The notes under the pieces: model-generated
Databases searched by the model: none
The model's input: only the letters and a program-made list of their open reading frames with translations
What the model was told of the DNA's origin: nothing
Source of the DNA: Planctomycetota bacterium
GTDB lineage: Bacteria > Planctomycetota > UBA1135 > UBA2386
Length of the DNA: 64,000 nt
Direction of reading: 5' to 3'
NCBI GenBank assembly: GCA_016713175.1
Contig: JADJPQ010000003.1
Location: forward strand, 558,001 to 622,000
In this document: positions 18,536 to 28,404 of the stretch, piece by piece
Layout of the letters: every line of letters starts with the position of its first letter
Numbering within the stretch: the first letter of the stretch is position 1
Translations under genes and position numbers: made by a program

Positions 18536-20253
18536 GCCACTGCCTGGCACTGACGCTGCTCTGGGCCGCGTGCGCCGGCGCGCCGACGCCCACGGCGACG
18601 CCGGACCTGCCCGTCGCCGGGGACTTCGTCGAGGCCGAAGGCACGTTCTTGGCCAGCAGCGCGGTCATCGAAGAACTCGACCGGCTGGAACGGGCCGACG
18701 ACGACAAGGGCGACAAGGTCGAGGTCACCGCGCCGATCCTCACCGCGACGCCCACGGCGGTGCATCTGCTGGGCCACGAGTTCCGGATCGATGACGACAC
18801 CGAGTTCGAGGATGCCGACAAGCGGCACATCGCACCATTTGCGCCGGCCATCGGCGAGTGGGTGCGCATCAAGGCCCGCAGCGACGAGCGCGGGCTCCGG
18901 GCCCGCACGGTCCGGAAGATGGCCGTTCGCGAGCGCCACAAGGTGGTCGGTGAACTGCGCCACCTCGATCTCATCGCCCTGCGCGCCGACATCGGCGGCA
19001 TCGTGTTACCGATCGCCCGCGAACTGGTCGCTGGCGCCGGACGCGAGGACGACGATCCGCTCGCCGCGTTCGTCGCCGACGATCAGAAGGGCGTGCCATT
19101 CACGGTGCGCGTCAGCGATTCGGTCCGGCTTGGCGGCCAATTGTCCGGCAACCTCGAGCACAAGACCGACTACGACCTCGATGCCACCGACCCCGGCGAT
19201 CGAGAAGGTCGTGAGCTTCGCGGCAAGCTCGATGTGTTGTGGTCGTTCGATCGCGGCTCGTACCTGCTGGCCGAGGTCAGCGGCGGCTTGAGCGACACGA
19301 TCCGGGAGGCCGACGACGACACCCATCGCGAATTGCTCGAACTGACCCGCGCGGTCGCCAGCATCCGGCTCAGCGACGAGCTGCAGATTTACGCCGGTCG
19401 CCAGGACTTCACCGACGAACGCGAATGGCTGTTCGACGAGGTGCTCGACGGCGCCCGCCTGCGCCTGCGCAGCGGCGCGCTCGACCTCGAGGCCGGCGGT
19501 GCCGTCGGCCGCGACGTTCTCGCCGAACCCCATGGCCTCGAAGACGTGGCCCTGCTGACCGCGACGGCTCGCTGGCATCTCGACGACACCTGGCGCCTGG
19601 CGGCGTACTGGGCGCAACGCCACGACGACGCCGGGTTCGAGCCACGGCTCCTGGGCATCCGTTCCTACGCCCGCCCGCGCACCGGACTCGGCCACTGGTT
19701 CGATCTCGCGCATGCCGGCGGCGACGATGGCCAACGCCCGATCGACGGCATCGGGCTCGACCTTGGCGCGCAGTTCACGTTCGACACCGACTGGAAGCCG
19801 ACGCTGTTCGCCGGTTTCGCGTACGGCAGTGGTCGGCGCGATGGCGAGTCGCACACGGGCTTCCGCCAAACCGGCCTGCAGGACAACAACGGCAAACTCG
19901 GCGGCGTCACCAAGGTGCGCTACTACGGCGAGGTCCTCGACCCCGAACTCGCCAACCTGCTGGTGACGACCGTGGGGGCATCGATCCGCCCGCTCCGCGA
20001 TCTGTCGTTCACCATCCTGATCCATGGTTACGGGCAGGATGTCGGCAGCACGCAGACGCCCGGCACCGACCTGCGCACACAGCCGCGCGGCACCGCGACC
20101 GAGTTCGGTCGCGAGATCGACCTGGTGATCGGCTACCGCGCGCAGGGCCGCCTGACGCTCGAACTCGTTCTCGGCCACTTCGACCCCGGCTTCGCGTTCG
20201 TCGACCAGGATCCGGCGCAGAAGCTCGAACTGACCGCCCGCATCGGCTTCTAG
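18523..20253 (+). CDS. AlgE-like outer membrane beta-barrel lipoprotein with DUF5666-like N-domain
   Basis: 576 residues from the ATG at 18523, overlapping the kinase gene by 13 bases. A lipobox-type signal (LALTLLWAACAG) makes it a likely outer-membrane lipoprotein. Residues ~30-130 look like a DUF5666/OB-fold domain (HEFRIDDDTEF, VRIKARSDERG). From ~190 to the end there are alternating strands ending in an aromatic residue (LELTARIGF), with the ELQIYAGRQDF and TGLGHWFDL features of the alginate-export (AlgE-like) porin family. In its operon it is the natural outer-membrane exit for the glycan product. Confidence 0.78.
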   Translation: MRLLSHCLALTLLWAACAGAPTPTATPDLPVAGDFVEAEGTFLASSAVIEELDRLERADDDKGDKVEVTAPILTATPTAVHLLGHEFRIDDDTEFEDADKRHIAPFAPAIGEWVRIKARSDERGLRARTVRKMAVRERHKVVGELRHLDLIALRADIGGIVLPIARELVAGAGREDDDPLAAFVADDQKGVPFTVRVSDSVRLGGQLSGNLEHKTDYDLDATDPGDREGRELRGKLDVLWSFDRGSYLLAEVSGGLSDTIREADDDTHRELLELTRAVASIRLSDELQIYAGRQDFTDEREWLFDEVLDGARLRLRSGALDLEAGGAVGRDVLAEPHGLEDVALLTATARWHLDDTWRLAAYWAQRHDDAGFEPRLLGIRSYARPRTGLGHWFDLAHAGGDDGQRPIDGIGLDLGAQFTFDTDWKPTLFAGFAYGSGRRDGESHTGFRQTGLQDNNGKLGGVTKVRYYGEVLDPELANLLVTTVGASIRPLRDLSFTILIHGYGQDVGSTQTPGTDLRTQPRGTATEFGREIDLVIGYRAQGRLTLELVLGHFDPGFAFVDQDPAQKLELTARIGF

Positions 20254-20255
20254 AC

Positions 20256-22518
20256 ATGCGCACCCTCGCCATCAGCACCGTCCTGCTCCTCGCCGCTTGC
20301 GGCAATCGCTCGTTGCCGCCTGGTGATCCCGGCCCCGGTGGCCCAGGCCCGATCCAACCGCCATCGCCACCGGCGACCAGCGGCATCGACCAAGCCGGCA
20401 TCACCGCCGCCGCCGGCGGATCCGGTGCGCTGCGCATCGATCACGTCGCACCGCCCGCCGGCTTCGTGATGGCTCTGTTCGTCGGCCCGGATCCCGCGAC
20501 GTTGTACCAGAGCACCCCGTCGATCGCGGCCACCACCGGGGCGTTCACGAACCTCAGCGGGCTCGCCAACGGCGAGCACTTCGTTGGCGCGGCCGTCAGG
20601 CCAACGAGCGCGGCGAACTGGACCCCGATCGGTGCCATCCTGCGCGTGCACGCCGGTGATCCGGTGTATGTCGACGCCCAGGCCAACCCGGCCATCGCGA
20701 ACGGCCAGTCGCCGGCCACCGCGTTCCCGAGCCTGCAGGACGGCATGCTGGTCGTGGCCGCGCAAGGCGGCGGCAGCGTCTGGGTCAAGAACGGCGACTA
20801 CCGCGGCGGACCGTTCGCGCTCGGACCCGGCGTCCATGTCTACGGCGGCTTTGGCACGTTCGACCTCGGGAACCGCAACGCGCTTGGCGAAGGCACACGG
20901 CTGCTGACCAGCACCGGCCTGCAGATGATCGAAGTGCTGACCGGCGGCCAGGACGGCGTGCTCGACGGCCTGACCCTCGACGGCAACCGGCTGGTCACCG
21001 AGGGCATCGACGTCGCCGACAGTGACGTCGAGCTGCGCGCCGTCACCACGCGCCGCTTCATCGATCGCGGCATGCGGGTGCGCAACACCTCGCTCGCCAA
21101 CGACCGCCATATCACCGCCGTGGCCTGTCTGTTCGCCGAGAACGACGCCGATGGCTTCGGCTCATCCGGTTTCACCCAATTGCACTTCGATCGCACGCGC
21201 TTCGAGAGCAATGGCCAGGAAAGGCGCCGACGTCGACAATCTCGAAGCCCCGGATGGTCAGCGCGCGACCTTGCTCGCTACCGGTTGCCGGTTCTTCGGC
21301 AACGCGCTGGAAGGCCTCGACGTCGACCTCGCCGCGCCACTGGCGACGACGACCACCACCGGTGGCACCATGCGGGTCGTATTGCGGGCCTGCCGCTTCG
21401 AACGGAACGGCCTCGACGGCCTGCTGGTCGATCAGGAACATGAGTTCTTCCCGCGCTGGCGCACCGAACTGCAAGTCCTCGATTGCATCGCGCGGGCCAA
21501 CCGCCGCGCCGGCGTGCACCTCGACGCCGACGCCGACGGTTCCTGGCTGATCGACGGCCTGCGCGCCACCGCGAACGGCACGGATGGCGTGCTGGTGACA
21601 TCCGAATCGTTCGCCGGCGACGCCTGGCTGTCGCGTTCGTGGCTGTGCGGCAACCTCGGCGCCGGCGCCCGCACGGCACTCGGCAATGTCGCGCTGCACG
21701 GCAGCCACTGCGCGTTCGCCGGCAATCGGTTGGGCGGCATGGTGCACGAACGTCTGGCCAGCGGCGCCGCCAACTGCATCGCCTGGCAACAGCCGAATGC
21801 CTTCGCCGGCACGCACACGGTCGGCTGTGTCGACGCCAGCGTCAGCACCGCGATCTTCCGCGCCGCACCGATCGCCTTCGCCGCGGCCACCGCGCAGACC
21901 AACGGTGTGCTGACCCTCGATGGCACCTCGCCGTTCGCCGCCAATTCGGTCGTCGAACTCGCCGACGATGGCATCCGACGCCTCGCGACCCAGAGTGCCG
22001 GAACGACCGTCGTGCTCGACGCCGCGCCGACCCTGTTCGTGCCGCCGGAGTCGGTGTTTGGATTCGCCGTCGACTTCGTCACCGAGGACCTGCGCCTGCT
22101 CGCCACCTCGCCGGCGCGCGGCCAGGGCATGGCCGTTCCGGGCGCGAGCCCCGTCGACCCGGGACCACTCGGGGCTGCGATCGCGCGCGAACCCGGCATC
22201 ACCGACCCGACGGCCGGCGTGGGGCTCCACTCCACCGCGCTGACACCGACCACCGCGGCGGCCATCGGCGCCGCCACCGCCATCGCGCTGACCTTCGACC
22301 GCCCACTCGACGCCGGCACGTTCACGGCCGCTCGCGTCCGCGCCATCGGCCCCAGCGGCCCATTGGCGGCCGGCATCGGGGTCGCCAGCGCCACGCTGAC
22401 CGTGACGCCACCGTCGACCGGCTGGCCCGCGACGTTCCATCTCGAACTGCACACCGGACTGCGCGCCCTCGATGGCCGCGCCCTGGCCACGCCCGCCGTT
22501 CTTCCGTTCCACCGCTGA
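20256..22518 (+). CDS. right-handed beta-helix lipoprotein with SbsA-like C-terminal Ig domain, frameshifted
   Basis: It starts two bases after the AlgE-like gene. A lipoprotein signal (STVLLLAACGN) is followed by a proline-rich linker. A DUF1565-type entry motif comes next (DPVYVDAQANPA, GDYRGGPFALGPGVHVYGGF), then parallel beta-helix turns (GLTLDGNRLVTEGIDVADS). The frame breaks in a run of three A at 21220-21222; removing one A joins it in frame to the second half (GADVDNLEAPDGQRATLL). The final ~100 residues (ALTFDRPLDAGTFTAARVRA) resemble the Big_5/SbsA Ig-like domain. The restored product is about 750 residues. Beta-helix proteins bind or cleave polysaccharides, which fits the operon. 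It is broken either truly or by a sequencing indel. Confidence 0.75.
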
Positions 22519-22546
22519 TCGCATCCCCCCGCAACTCAGGAGTCCC

Positions 22547-24259
22547 ATGGTCTCGAACTTCCTCCGCCACTGCGGCCTCGCCGCCATCGCCGCGCTGCTG
22601 CTCCAGTCCGCCACCGCCCAGTCGCTGAGCGGTCGCCTCGTCTCGCCGGGCGGCACCCCGATCGCCGGCATCCAGGTCGATCCGGGTCGCGGCAGCAATC
22701 CAGCCACCAGTGACACGGCGGGGCTGTTCACTGTCAGCGGACTGACCAACCGCTCGTACGATGTCGAGTACCGACCCGCCTTTGGCCAGGCGTGGGCTGG
22801 TCGGCTGATCGTCACCAACATCAGCGGCGCCACCAATGTCGGCGACGTCGTGCTGCAACCCGGTTTCGCGGTCAGCGGGACCGCGCGCACCCAGGCCGGC
22901 GCCAGCGTGCTCGGCTGCAACGTCAACATCTACGACAACGCGGGCACGAAACTGTTCACCCCGTACGACGGCACCGACGTCAATGGCAACTTTTCGGTGA
23001 TGGTACCGGCCGGGACCTGGCGCGTTCGCGTGGTACCGCCGACCGGCGCGATGCTGGTGCCGTGGCAACGCGACGCTGTCGTCGTGCAGGCGCCGGTCGC
23101 CCTGGGCGTCACCACGCTGAAGACCGGCTACACGGTGACCGGCTCCGTCGTCGATCAGACGACCTCGGTGCCGATCGGCGCGGTGCGGATCCAGGCCACC
23201 GATGCGATCTCGTTGGAACCGATCGTGCTGCCGGTCGACACCACGACGACGTTCGGACTGTTCAACCTGGTGTTGCCGTTCGGTCTGATCCACCTCGAGT
23301 TCGATCCGCCGGTCGGCAACACCCATGTCGGCCGCCAGCTCTGGGACGTCGTCGTCATCGGCCCATTGGCACTCGGCCAGGTCCGGCTGCAGAACGGCGT
23401 GCTGCTGAGTGGAACGGTGAACGGCCCGATCGGCGCGGTCGCTGGTGCCGACATCGATGTCCTGGCCCAGGACGGCACCAAGATCCACACGCAACACGAC
23501 TTCACGGCCGCGACCGGCGCGTTCAGCGTCGCGGTGCCGAACTCGGCGCAATACCGCGTGCGCGTCGAGCCACCCCTCGGCAGCGGCCTGCTCGGAGCGA
23601 TCACCGCCCCGATCGCCGTCGCCGGGGCCACCACCGCCGGCACGATCACGCTCACCGGCGGCGTCACCATCAGCGGCACGATCAACGGTCCAGCGGGCCC
23701 CGAGGCCAACGCCAACCTGAACTTCTACCACCCGACAACCGGCGCCGAACTGATCACCGTCGGCGACCACACCAACGCCAACGGCGTCTTCTCGACCACC
23801 GTTCCCATCGGCACCTGGAACGTCCTGATCGACCCGGCCGAAGGATCGTTCGGCGCCCCACTGACGGTCAACAACGTGGCAATCGCCGGCGCCACGACAT
23901 TCCACCGCACGCTCGCCGCCAAGCAGTTGCGACTGACAGTCAGCAGCTACGGCATCCCGACGCTGCCCCAGGGTGGCCCGCTGCCGATCGACACGACGAT
24001 CCACAACCTGACCACCGGCGCGCTGCCGACGCTGATCGACATCGTCGTACAGCTGCCATCCAGCGCCGAGATCCCGGTGTTTCCCACCATCCCGCTCGAT
24101 GTGCCGCCGGTGCAACTGCCGTTGTCCGGCATCCTGTTCCCGTTGCCCGTCGTCCCGGCCACCGCGACCGGCAAGCCGCTGAAGTTCCTGGTCCGGTTCC
24201 GCGCCGCGGGCAATGGCGCGATCCTCGATTCGGCGAGCACCGAGTTCGTGATCCAGTAG
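22547..24259 (+). CDS. secreted protein of tandem carboxypeptidase-regulatory-like repeats
   Basis: 570 residues. The signal peptide runs to SATAQ (start ATG 22547). At least five ~85-residue modules follow, with the CarboxypepD_reg pattern. Examples are GRLVSPGGTPIAGIQVDPG, VSGTARTQAGASVLGCNVNI and TINGPAGPEANANLNF, each ending in strands such as GTWRVRV or GTWNVLI. These transthyretin-like beta sandwiches usually serve as spacers or binding modules on cell surfaces. It lies 28 bases after the beta-helix gene and may be the last gene of that transcript. Confidence 0.82.
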   Translation: MVSNFLRHCGLAAIAALLLQSATAQSLSGRLVSPGGTPIAGIQVDPGRGSNPATSDTAGLFTVSGLTNRSYDVEYRPAFGQAWAGRLIVTNISGATNVGDVVLQPGFAVSGTARTQAGASVLGCNVNIYDNAGTKLFTPYDGTDVNGNFSVMVPAGTWRVRVVPPTGAMLVPWQRDAVVVQAPVALGVTTLKTGYTVTGSVVDQTTSVPIGAVRIQATDAISLEPIVLPVDTTTTFGLFNLVLPFGLIHLEFDPPVGNTHVGRQLWDVVVIGPLALGQVRLQNGVLLSGTVNGPIGAVAGADIDVLAQDGTKIHTQHDFTAATGAFSVAVPNSAQYRVRVEPPLGSGLLGAITAPIAVAGATTAGTITLTGGVTISGTINGPAGPEANANLNFYHPTTGAELITVGDHTNANGVFSTTVPIGTWNVLIDPAEGSFGAPLTVNNVAIAGATTFHRTLAAKQLRLTVSSYGIPTLPQGGPLPIDTTIHNLTTGALPTLIDIVVQLPSSAEIPVFPTIPLDVPPVQLPLSGILFPLPVVPATATGKPLKFLVRFRAAGNGAILDSASTEFVIQ

Positions 24260-24322
24260 GTCCTGGCGGGTTACGAGCCGGCTCCCGATGCGACGCCGCG
24301 ACGACGAGACTGGACAAGCCCA

Positions 24323-24769
24323 ATGCCGCCGCCCAACCTTGGCGGCATGAACGCAAGCGCGCCGGTTCCCGACCATCGCACGACGATGATCGTCTGCAGC
24401 TCGCTGCTCGGCGGTGTCTGCCTGTTCGCCATCGTCATCGCCGTGCTGCTGCAGGGCGACGGCACCGGCATGCAGCCGCTCGAGTTCATGAACACCCTCA
24501 GCGTCGCGGTCGGTGCGTCGCTGCTCCCCGTTGCGTTGCTGCTGCGCAGCACGTTGCGCCAGCGCGCCGAACAGAAGACCGGCGCCGATCGCGCCCGCGC
24601 CCGCTTCGCCGCGGTCCTGGTTCCGATCGCGGTGCTCGAGGGCGGCATGATGCTCGGCCTGACCACCTGGATGATGAACGGCACGCCGATGCCAGGTCTG
24701 GTCGTCGCCTGCGTGCTGCTGGCCGCCGCGATCGGCATCCTGCCGTTCCGCGCGCCGGACGAGGCGTAG
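24323..24769 (+). CDS. small four-helix membrane protein
   Basis: 148 residues, or 140 from the alternative ATG at 24347. Four hydrophobic segments are visible (TMIVCSSLLGGVCLFAIVIA, SVAVGASLLPVALLL, a segment around AVLEGGMMLGL, and LVVACVLLAAAIGILPF) with a charged loop RQRAEQKTGADRARAR between the second and third. No family was recognised. It converges on the GCS2 ligase gene. Confidence 0.65.
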   Translation: MPPPNLGGMNASAPVPDHRTTMIVCSSLLGGVCLFAIVIAVLLQGDGTGMQPLEFMNTLSVAVGASLLPVALLLRSTLRQRAEQKTGADRARARFAAVLVPIAVLEGGMMLGLTTWMMNGTPMPGLVVACVLLAAAIGILPFRAPDEA

Positions 24770-24846
24770 CGCCCGCTATTGCGAGGCGGCGGCTGATCGC
24801 GTCTTGAGTTTCCTGAAGTTTGACTCTAGAGAACTGAACAGTCCGG

Positions 24847-26081
24847 TCACCCCCCGAACACCGCCCCGGCAACCAGGCAATCGGCCAGCTGCGCCGACAG
24901 CCCCGCCAGCGCCGCCCGATCCGGCCGTTCGCCGACCGCCGCCAGCATCCGACGCGCCAACGGTCCGCGGTCGAGGATCACCGCCAGTGGCCGGTGCAGT
25001 TCGGGCGCCAGCCACACCGCATCCGGGCAACACCTGTTCGGCCAACATCTGCCAGAGCTCGCGTGCCGCCAGCGGCCGTTCGGGCAGCCCGAGCACGCGC
25101 AACAGGCCGTCATGCGCGATCACCGCCTGGTCGGCATCCTTGGCCACCGCCAGCAGCACCGCGGCGAGTTCCTCGGTCACCAGCGCCTGCTGCGCCGCGA
25201 ACGGACTCCAGCGTTCCGCCACCAACGGCGCGCAACACCTCCACGACCAGCCCGGCGATCGCCAGATCGCAGACCGGTGCCTCCTGGCAATCGAGCACGC
25301 GGATCTCCAGCGCATCGCGGAAGAACTTCGGCACGACGCCGCGGCTGTTCAGCCACTCCTCCTGCAGCAGTTTGTCTGGGTCGAACGGCGCGATGTCGCG
25401 CCAGATCGGCCGCAACACCCGGTCGAAGTACTGTTCGCGCGTCGTCACCGGCTCGGGGACCAGGAGCCCGGCGATCCGCGGCACCCGCGCCTGGTTGTGG
25501 CGATAGACCTGCAACCGCCAGTCGAGCCAGCCGGTGAACGCGCCATCGCAGAACGGCGAACTCGCCGCCAGCGCCGGCAGCAGCGGCAGCAGCGCGCGCG
25601 CGGCGATGTGCAGGCGACCGAACTCGTCATCGTTGGCGAACGGCAGATTGACGTGGCAGCTCTGCAGATTGGCCCAGCCATGCACCCTGCAGTCGAAGAT
25701 CCGATCGTAGGCGGCATAGACGTCGGCATAGTCGTGCGGCCAACGCTCGAACTCGCGCGCCGGGTCCATCGTCGGATGCATGCCGCCGCCGAGCAGCCGG
25801 GCGCCGTGCCGCGCCAGGATCCCGTTGACCCGCCCCACCGAGGCCTGGAAGTCGGCCGCCACCCCGCTCATCGACGGCGCCGGACCATTGGTCTTCAGTT
25901 CGACCACGTGCCGCGCCAGCTCGTTGGACCAGCCGATCCGACCGTCCTCCCAGTCGCCGACGTAGCTGCCGGCGACGTCGCGGAAGATCTCGTCGACGAT
26001 CGGCCGCACCGCCGTCGTGGCACGGTCGACGACCATGTACTCGAGCTCGATGCCGAGCGCCGAGAACAGGCCGAGCGTCAC
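24847..26081 (-). CDS. GCS2-family carboxylate-amine ligase, interrupted by two one-base frameshifts
   Basis: The GTG at 26081 overlaps the upstream stop (GTGA). The first ~290 residues show the glutamate-cysteine ligase type 2 core: GIELEYMVVD, GGGMHPTMDP, HGWANLQSCHVNLPFAND, RVPRIAGLLVPE and FFRDALEIRVLDCQEAPVCD. Reading then needs a +1 correction near 25226, resuming LVAERWSPFAAQQALV, and another in a CCC run near 25023-25026, resuming PDAVWLAPELHRP, to reach the stop at 24847. The restored product is about 410 residues, a normal length. The family makes amide bonds between a carboxylate (often glutamate) and an amine using ATP. It is the third gene of a peptidase-ligase-ligase operon. Confidence 0.8.
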
Positions 26082-27559
26082 GGTTTCCACCCGATGTGCC
26101 GCGAAGCCACCCGTGCCAGGAACGTCCGCATCAGCCGCAGGTACAGCTCTTCGCCCAGCACCGCGTCCTCGAAGCCGGCGTCGATGTTCGGGTTGTCGTT
26201 GACCTCGATCATGTAGACCTTGCCGGCGACCTCCTTCAGGTCGACGCCGTAGAGCCCCTTGCCGATGTGATTGGCCGCCTTGATCGCCGCCTTGACCACG
26301 CGCGTCGGCGCCATCTCGACCGGCAGCGTCTCGGCACGGCCGTTGTCGCACAACTGGCCGCGTTCGTCGCGCTTCAAGATCTGCCAGTGGTCCTTGGCCA
26401 TGAAGTAGCGGCACGCGTACAGCGGATGGCCGTCCAGCACGCCGATCCGCCAGTCGAACTCGGTCGGCACGAACGCTTGCGCGATCACCAGGTCGGACTT
26501 CTTCAGCATCTCCTCGACCTGTTCGTTCAGCTGCTCGACGGTGCTGACCTTGCGCACCCCGGCCGAGAACGCACTGTCCGGTTGCTTCAGCACGCACGGC
26601 AAGCCCAGCCGCGCCACCAGGTCTTCGACGTTGCCGCGATGCACGATCATCGTGTTCGGCACCAGGATGTCCTGCTGCTCGGCCATCTCCGCCAGGAACA
26701 CCTTGTTGCTGCAACGCAGGATCGACGCCGGATCATCGATGACCACCAGTCCCAGGGCCTCGGCCCGGCAGGCGAAGCGGAACGTGTGATGGTTGACGCT
26801 CGTCGTCTCGCGGATGAACAGCGCGTCGAACTCGCCGAGGCGGCCATAGTCCTCCTGCTGGATGAACTCGACGTTGAAGCCGACCTCCTCGCCGGCCTTG
26901 GCGAAGCGCTGCAGGGCCTTCTTGTTGGACGGCGGCTCGGCCACGTCCGGATCGACCAGGATCGCCAGGTCGTACGGCCGCTGTTCCCGCTTGTGCGGTC
27001 GCACATAGGCCTTCTGCAGGTAGTCGGTGGTCGCCTCGCGCGCGAAGCCCAGATGGGCCTCGGGAATGTCGTCGAGCGCCATCGGCTTCAGGCTCTCGAG
27101 CCGCCAGCGCGCGTCCTTCTCGTCCTTGGCGAACGACGCCTGCAGATACGGACACGGGAACATCCGGAACAGCGCCGCCGCCAGCCGTTCGTGCCGCTGC
27201 GCCATGTTGCGGCCGAAGTAGACGCTGAGCAGGAACTCCGGGCCCTGCACCTTGCCGAGCGAATGGTCGATCAGTTCCTGCAGGTCCTGGCCGGCGATCG
27301 CCGCGATCGCCTGCGTCTTCATGTTCTGGATCGTCTCGATGCTGGGCGTCGGCCGGTGGCCGCGGGCATCGGCAAGCAGCGACACGTAGTAGCCGATCTT
27401 CTGGTAGCCGAGCGACCGGCACAGGTTGATCACCCGCACTTTCTCCGCCGCCGAGTACGACGGGTGGATCAGGTACTTCCGCGCGGCGACGACTTCGACG
27501 TCCTCGGTGGGGAACGACCATTCCTTCGGGTCGTTGACGATGACCAGATTGCGGATCAC
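26078..27559 (-). CDS. RimK-like ATP-grasp ligase with RLAN N-terminal domain
   Basis: 493 residues from a GTG that overlaps the peptidase gene stop. Residues ~1-190 (NDPKEWSFPTEDVEVVAARK, YYVSLLADARGHRPTPS) match the RLAN domain (RimK-like ATP-grasp N-terminal, Pfam PF14401). That domain is described as fused to ATP-grasp and GNAT domains and predicted to act in peptide-like metabolite synthesis. The C-terminal half is an ATP-grasp: PNTMIVHRGNVEDL, LPCVLKQPDSAFSAGV (nucleotide-binding lysine) and YGVDLKEVAGKVYMIEVNDN (metal ligands E and N). Such enzymes join amino acids through acyl-phosphates. The substrate cannot be deduced. It is coupled to both neighbours by four-base overlaps. Confidence 0.88.
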   Translation of the reverse strand: MIRNLVIVNDPKEWSFPTEDVEVVAARKYLIHPSYSAAEKVRVINLCRSLGYQKIGYYVSLLADARGHRPTPSIETIQNMKTQAIAAIAGQDLQELIDHSLGKVQGPEFLLSVYFGRNMAQRHERLAAALFRMFPCPYLQASFAKDEKDARWRLESLKPMALDDIPEAHLGFAREATTDYLQKAYVRPHKREQRPYDLAILVDPDVAEPPSNKKALQRFAKAGEEVGFNVEFIQQEDYGRLGEFDALFIRETTSVNHHTFRFACRAEALGLVVIDDPASILRCSNKVFLAEMAEQQDILVPNTMIVHRGNVEDLVARLGLPCVLKQPDSAFSAGVRKVSTVEQLNEQVEEMLKKSDLVIAQAFVPTEFDWRIGVLDGHPLYACRYFMAKDHWQILKRDERGQLCDNGRAETLPVEMAPTRVVKAAIKAANHIGKGLYGVDLKEVAGKVYMIEVNDNPNIDAGFEDAVLGEELYLRLMRTFLARVASRHIGWKP

Positions 27560-28329
27560 GGGGTCTGCTTCTTGGCCGCCCGTTCGGGCGTGCGTTTGCC
27601 GGGTTCGATCATCAACAGGTTGGCATCGTGGGTCAGCACGCCCAGCAGGATCGCGCCGACGACGCGCTCGAGGCCCACTTCGTAGTGGCTGCCGGGAGCC
27701 ATCGGATTCTGCAGATACGGATCGGCGACCAGCACCGCATGCGTCGGGCGCCGGTAGCCGCACAGCACGACGAAGTGGCCTTGCGGCTCGCCGCGGACAT
27801 CGTCGTCGTCGTCGTCGGGGCCGTGTTCGCGCACTCGACGGTACAGGAACGTCGAACTGAGACCGGTCAGGATCGGCACGCCGCGACGCAGGTATCGGCG
27901 CAACAACGCCGGCGACAGGTCGACGAAGCGCAACTGACCGCCGAGTTCGAGGAACTCGACATAGCCATCGGTCAACGGTCCGTACACCGGTCGTTGCGCC
28001 TGCTTGTGTTGCTGCTGCAACCGCAAGCGCGCGGCGATGTCGACCTCGCGGACGCCAAACCACGACGGATCGAAGATCCGCAGGTTGTAGGTGTAGATCG
28101 TCGCGCGGTAGCCGCGGCGCAGCGCGTGGTTGGCCAGGAACACGTCGGCGGTGCCGCCGGACGGCATCTTCGACACCTCGTCGATCAACGCCCGCAGCGG
28201 CACATCGTCGCCCCAATAGCGATAGATCGCGTGCAGGCAGGTCGGCCCACACGCGAAATCGTCAGGCTGCGGCAGGATCTCGAGGTGCAGCCGTTCGAGG
28301 TGGGCAGCGCGATCGAAGCGCTTCGGCAT
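27556..28329 (-). CDS. C39-like cysteine peptidase
   Basis: 257 residues with no signal peptide. The catalytic cysteine is in FACGPTC (C27), followed by the family's helix LHAIYRYWG. The histidine and aspartate of the triad are in GHFVVLCGY and VLVADPY. The fold is that of the papain-like C39 peptidases that cut double-glycine leaders, but here the enzyme is stand-alone and cytosolic. An unusual run of six aspartates (residues ~179-184, from a GTC-repeat at 27798-27816) lies before the His. It heads a three-gene operon with two amide-forming ligases, so processing or amidotransfer of a small peptide is likely. Confidence 0.82.
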   Translation of the reverse strand: MPKRFDRAAHLERLHLEILPQPDDFACGPTCLHAIYRYWGDDVPLRALIDEVSKMPSGGTADVFLANHALRRGYRATIYTYNLRIFDPSWFGVREVDIAARLRLQQQHKQAQRPVYGPLTDGYVEFLELGGQLRFVDLSPALLRRYLRRGVPILTGLSSTFLYRRVREHGPDDDDDDVRGEPQGHFVVLCGYRRPTHAVLVADPYLQNPMAPGSHYEVGLERVVGAILLGVLTHDANLLMIEPGKRTPERAAKKQTP

Positions 28330-28404
28330 CGGAGCGGCGGGAAGGCTAGCGGACCGCGGACGCGCGGTCGAGCAACGCCCCGCCCGACGCTAGGATCGCC
28401 GACG

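Noticed and set aside
21215..21230. Programmed ribosomal frameshift in the beta-helix lipoprotein
   Set aside because: No X-XXY-YYZ slippery site, stop codon arrangement or downstream structure typical of programmed shifting; removing one A from AAA restores the frame, as expected of an indel.
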